A stretch of DNA of 7,988 nucleotides from NCBI GenBank assembly GCA_023392115.1, contig JAEVZT010000614.1, positions 1 to 7,988 on the forward strand. The letters run 5' to 3'. The notes under the pieces were generated by a model that searched no databases, had not been told where the DNA came from, and saw nothing but the letters and a program-made list of their open reading frames with translations. This DNA is from Chloroflexota bacterium (lineage in GTDB: Bacteria; Chloroflexota; Anaerolineae; Aggregatilineales; Phototrophicaceae). Both the position numbers and the translations under genes were made by a program. Positions within the stretch are counted from its first letter, which is position 1, and every line of letters starts with the position of its first letter. Positions 5,325-7,988 of the stretch are shown piece by piece.

Positions 5325-6204
5325 AACCGCGCCCCTCACCATCCCCCGTCTGGAAACGTCACCGCGCGCCAAAGCGTGGCATCAGTTCGCCCGCCACCGG
5401 CTGGCGCTGGCGAGTGCCGTCGTCTTGATCGCCTTCGTGCTGATCGCCGTCTTCGGCGACTACGTTTCGCCCTATGACCCGAACGCGACCAACACCGCCT
5501 ACGCCGGCGGCAGACCGCAGCCGCCATCCTATGAATACGCGCTCGGGACTGACAACTACGGGCGCGATTACCTGTCGCGCACCATCAGCGGGCTGCGGAT
5601 CTCGCTGTTCGTCGGCGTGACCGCCGTCGTCTTCCAGCTCGTGATTGGCGTGACGTTCGGCGCGCTGGCGGGCTATTTCGGCGGCTGGATCGACAACCTG
5701 CTAATGCGCGTGACCGATGTTTTCCTTGCCGTACCCGCTTTCATGCTGCTGCTGATCCTCGCCGGCATCCTCGGCGGGTCGCTGCTGGCGCTGATCTTCG
5801 CCATCGGCGCGCTCAACTGGATGACGGTCGCGCGGCTGGTGCGGGCGCAGTTTCTGTCGCTCAAGGAGCAGGAATACGTGACGGCGGCGCGGGCGGTCGG
5901 CGCGCCCGACTGGCGCATCATCGTGCTCTACCTGCTGCCGAATACCATGTCGTCGGTGATCGTCGCCGCGACGCTCTCGATCCCCAGCGCCATCCTGACG
6001 GAAAGCGCCCTGAGCTTCCTCGGGCTGGGCGTGCCGCCGCCGAATGCCAGCCTCGGCAACATGCTGTCTGAGGCGCAGCAGTGGGTGCGTACCGCGTGGT
6101 GGATCTGGATCGTCCCCGGCGTGACCATTTCGTTAATCGTCCTCGCCTTCAATTTTGTCGGCGATGGGCTGCGCGACGCGCTCGATCCGCAGCTGCGTTC
6201 GTGA
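5317..6204 (+). CDS. ABC transporter permease, DppC/OppC type (family-5 importer)
   Basis: The 295-residue membrane protein pairs with the preceding permease. The N-terminal OppC_N segment carries the first helix (about 29-47, RLALASAVVLIAF) and ends in YDPN. The signature LGTDNYGRDYLSR is at 76-88, further helices lie near 95-120, 137-165, 205-228 and 262-284, the EAA loop is EYVTAARAVGAPDWR at 186-200 leading to LLPN, and the late hallmark ESALSFLGLGVPPP is at 229-242. The start is taken at the second ATG of ATGATGACTGA; 5314 is equally possible, and an upstream in-frame ATG at 5287 lies deep inside the previous gene. The overlap with the upstream stop (5322-5324) is only 8 or 11 bases, which implies translational coupling. 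There is no strong ribosome site of its own. It ends 123 bases before the binding-protein gene. Confidence 0.92.
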   Translation: MTETAPLTIPRLETSPRAKAWHQFARHRLALASAVVLIAFVLIAVFGDYVSPYDPNATNTAYAGGRPQPPSYEYALGTDNYGRDYLSRTISGLRISLFVGVTAVVFQLVIGVTFGALAGYFGGWIDNLLMRVTDVFLAVPAFMLLLILAGILGGSLLALIFAIGALNWMTVARLVRAQFLSLKEQEYVTAARAVGAPDWRIIVLYLLPNTMSSVIVAATLSIPSAILTESALSFLGLGVPPPNASLGNMLSEAQQWVRTAWWIWIVPGVTISLIVLAFNFVGDGLRDALDPQLRS

Positions 6205-6248
6205 GTGGAGGGTTCAAATGCGCTGTTGTTGAAGCATCTGTTTGTTGG

Positions 6249-6280
6249 TCACAGTAAGTAGTTTGATCCCCTTACTGTGA
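6249..6280. repeat. 10-bp perfect inverted repeat upstream of the binding-protein gene
   Basis: TCACAGTAAG (6249-6258) and CTTACTGTGA (6271-6280) are exact reverse complements around a 12-base loop. The right arm merges into the heptamer tandem repeat that follows. It could be an RNA hairpin trimming or protecting the binding-protein mRNA, or an operator; there is no T-tract. Confidence 0.65.
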
Positions 6281-6300
6281 ACTGTTCACTGTCAACTGTT
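6273..6300. repeat. Heptamer tandem repeat (ACTGT every 7 bp, four units)
   Basis: ACTGT occurs at 6274, 6281, 6288 and 6295, exactly seven bases apart, with variable bases between, and a degenerate fifth unit (ACTTC) at 6302. The form resembles the short tandemly repeated heptamers known from cyanobacteria and other large bacterial genomes. It sits between the second permease and the binding protein, ending about 12 bases before the ribosome site. Confidence 0.7.
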
Positions 6301-6312
6301 TACTTCATCAGT

Positions 6313-6318
6313 GAGGAG
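6313..6318 (+). promoter_or_regulatory. Ribosome binding site of the substrate-binding protein gene
   Basis: GAGGAG ends nine bases before the ATG at 6328. It selects this start over an in-frame GTG at 6277, which would place 17 residues ahead of a standard signal peptide and lies inside the heptamer repeat. Confidence 0.7.
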
Positions 6319-6327
6319 AGAAAGAAC

Positions 6328-7938
6328 ATGCGCAACAAGTTACTACCGCTGCTGCTAGTGCTGGCGCTGATCGTCGTGCCGACGACCGTGCTGGCGCAGG
6401 ATGACGGGGGCTTCACCTGCCCGACGACCGGCGGCACAATGATCGTCACATCGGTTTCTGACCCGCAGACGTTGAGCGGCTTGTACGCCAATGACGGCGA
6501 CAGCCTCTCGGTCGTCACCTTCATCGTCGAACCGCTGATCCTCGGCGGCGAGAACTGGGGCGATTCGATTGAACCAGCGCTCGCCGAAAGCTGGGACGTG
6601 TCCGAAGACGGGCTGGAATACACATTCCACCTGCGCGAGGGCGTCAAGTGGCACGACGGCGAAGATTTCACCGCTGAAGACGTGCTGTTCACCTACAATG
6701 CCGTCTTGCAGGAGAGCAACGCCATCGACTGGCGCTCGAACCTGATGCAAAATGGCGAGCCGTTCCAGTTCGAAGTCGTCGACGATCACACCTTCAAGGT
6801 GATCCTCAACCAGCCCGACGCGACGGTGCTAACCGCCCTGAGCATTCCGATCGTTCCGGCGCACGCCTTCAGCAGCCTCGACATGATCGACGCGCCGTTC
6901 AACACCAACCCGATCGCGACGGGACCGTTCCGCTTCGCCGAGTGGAACACCGGCGAGAACGTGATCCTCGAAGCCAACCCGGATTACTGGCGCGGCGCGC
7001 CGTGCCTTGACCGGATCGTCGTCCAGTTCGTCGATGGCGCGGAAAACCTCGCTAACGCCCTGCTTGCCGGGGAGATTGACTTCGCCCGTATCGACGGCGC
7101 TGACCTGACGCCGTTCCAAGACAGCCCCGACTTCACGATCACCGAAGCGCCGCGCGACCTGATGCGCTACGGCGGCTGCAACGGCCAGAGCGAGCAGGTC
7201 AGCGACCCGCAGGTGCGTCAGGCGCTGGCGGTCGGGCTTGACCGGCAGGCGATCATCGATACGGTAGCGGGCGGCAGCGGCATCCTCGCCGACTCGGTCT
7301 TCAACCGTTCGGTCTTCATGTACGAGGAAGGGCGCAACGAGCAGTACCCGTTCGATCCCGATCAGGCGCGCACCCTGCTCGAAGAAGCCGGCTGGACGGA
7401 CAGCGACGGCAATGGCTTTGTCGACAAGGATGGGCAGGAACTGACGCTGCGCACCGCCTACCTCGGCTCGTGGGCGCTGATGCAGGCGATCGCGCCGATC
7501 GTCTACGACAACTGGCGCGCGATCGGCGTCAACGTCGAGCTTGCGCCGCTCGATCAGGCGGCATCGAATGCCGAAATCTACGACAACACCAGCACCGACA
7601 AGCCGTATGACGCCTTCCTCGGCGGCTGGGGCTTGTTCGGACCGGAGCCGGATCACTACCGCAACTATCTCGCGAATGAAACCGGCTTCTTCGCCTACAA
7701 CAATCAGGAAGTGATCGACCTGTTCCTGCAGGGGCGCTCGATCACAGACCCCGAAGAGCGCTATGAACTGTACGCGCAGGCGGACGCGCTGCTGTGGCAA
7801 GACCTGCCGATGATCCCGATCTTCCAGCCGATCGGCGTCTACGTCTACCGCTCCGACCTCAACCTCGACGCGGCGGAAATCAACGGCACGTTCCTGACCG
7901 GACTCAAGTTCCCCGGCAGGGCGTATTTCGAGGAATAG
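6328..7938 (+). CDS. ABC transporter substrate-binding protein, family 5 (SBP_bac_5)
   Basis: The 536-residue protein has a signal peptide (MRNK, hydrophobic 5-19, cleavage near VLA-Q at 23). The family-5 signature runs through LAESWDVSEDGLEYTFHLRE (85-104) into VKWHDGEDFTAEDVLFTY (106-123). Other family marks are TGPFRFAEW (198-206), NPDYWRGAPCLDRI (217-230), VRQALAVGLDRQAI (296-309), the acidic calcium-like loop DSDGNGFVDKDG (358-369), and the closing PMIPIF (494-499). This class binds oligopeptides, oligosaccharides or nickel-type ligands outside the membrane and delivers them to DppB/C permeases, which are the two preceding genes. No lipobox cysteine follows the signal peptide; the first Cys is C31, about seven residues after the expected cut, so membrane anchoring is unexplained. 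Cysteines are C31, C226 and C284. The ATPase genes are not in the window. Substrate is not assignable. Confidence 0.92.
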   Translation: MRNKLLPLLLVLALIVVPTTVLAQDDGGFTCPTTGGTMIVTSVSDPQTLSGLYANDGDSLSVVTFIVEPLILGGENWGDSIEPALAESWDVSEDGLEYTFHLREGVKWHDGEDFTAEDVLFTYNAVLQESNAIDWRSNLMQNGEPFQFEVVDDHTFKVILNQPDATVLTALSIPIVPAHAFSSLDMIDAPFNTNPIATGPFRFAEWNTGENVILEANPDYWRGAPCLDRIVVQFVDGAENLANALLAGEIDFARIDGADLTPFQDSPDFTITEAPRDLMRYGGCNGQSEQVSDPQVRQALAVGLDRQAIIDTVAGGSGILADSVFNRSVFMYEEGRNEQYPFDPDQARTLLEEAGWTDSDGNGFVDKDGQELTLRTAYLGSWALMQAIAPIVYDNWRAIGVNVELAPLDQAASNAEIYDNTSTDKPYDAFLGGWGLFGPEPDHYRNYLANETGFFAYNNQEVIDLFLQGRSITDPEERYELYAQADALLWQDLPMIPIFQPIGVYVYRSDLNLDAAEINGTFLTGLKFPGRAYFEE

Positions 7939-7944
7939 GGTTCT

Positions 7945-7983
7945 CGACCTCACCCTGCTTGCAAAGCAAGCAGGGTGGGGTCG
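7945..7983. terminator. Long hairpin closing the transporter operon
   Basis: Arms 7945-7962 and 7966-7983 form an 18-bp stem (one G-T pair) around an AAA loop, with inner arms CACCCTGCTTGC and GCAAGCAGGGTG. It starts seven bases after the stop of the binding-protein gene. No T-tract follows before the window ends, so it is either a non-canonical terminator, an RNA 3' end protector, or a copy of a dispersed palindromic repeat. The location after the last gene supports a role in ending or stabilising the transcript. Confidence 0.55.
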
Positions 7984-7988
7984 CAACA

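Noticed and set aside
6273..6306. CRISPR-like repeats
   Set aside because: The unit is only 7 bp with no unique spacers; it is a simple tandem heptamer. No CRISPR array is seen anywhere in the window.
6829..7986. Minus-strand ORF of 385 codons
   Set aside because: Long only because of the codon bias of the binding-protein gene on the other strand; no coherent fold pattern.

Overview
The window looks like a stretch of GC-rich bacterial chromosome, most likely from a Chloroflexota (Anaerolineae-type) genome. That assignment is an inference. It rests on the Thr-Pro-Glu-Ala linkers that directly follow the signal peptides (AQDATPEATPE and similar), the C-rich/G-rich intergenic repeat between genes, and the gene mix (GH36 galactosidase, secreted sorbosone-dehydrogenase-like protein, DUF1684, family-5 ABC importer). 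No rRNA, tRNA or marker gene is present to confirm it.

Layout: (1) 1-564, minus strand: the N-terminal 188 codons of a GH36 alpha-galactosidase that runs off the left edge. (2) 565-720: divergent intergenic control region. (3) 721-3042, plus strand: a two-gene unit, a secreted PQQ-type sugar (sorbosone) dehydrogenase followed 30 nt later by a secreted SMP-30/gluconolactonase-type beta-propeller. (4) 3043-3177: convergent intergenic region packed with a 24-bp perfect palindrome, a smaller hairpin and a four-run G-tract, resembling a dispersed repeat. (5) 3178-4008, minus strand: a DUF1684 protein with a promoter placed so close that its mRNA is probably leaderless. (6) 4009-4352: a 344-nt gene-poor stretch holding back-to-back promoters, two hairpins, a clear intrinsic terminator and a possible Cys-rich leader ORF, all upstream of a transporter operon. 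(7) 4353-7938, plus strand: DppB-type permease, DppC-type permease (overlapping) and, after a 123-nt gap with a heptamer tandem repeat, a family-5 substrate-binding protein. (8) 7945-7983: a long hairpin that closes the operon.

How the genes may work together: the dehydrogenase and the SMP-30-like protein form a plausible extracellular pair, in which an aldose is oxidised to a lactone and the lactone is then hydrolysed. The divergent alpha-galactosidase could supply free sugar. The ABC permeases and binding protein form an oligopeptide/oligosaccharide-type (family 5) importer whose ATPase genes are not in the window. The most unusual part is the leader of the importer operon, where an intrinsic terminator sits between a good promoter and the first start codon. 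That layout implies either premature-termination control or a separate small RNA of about 225 nt.
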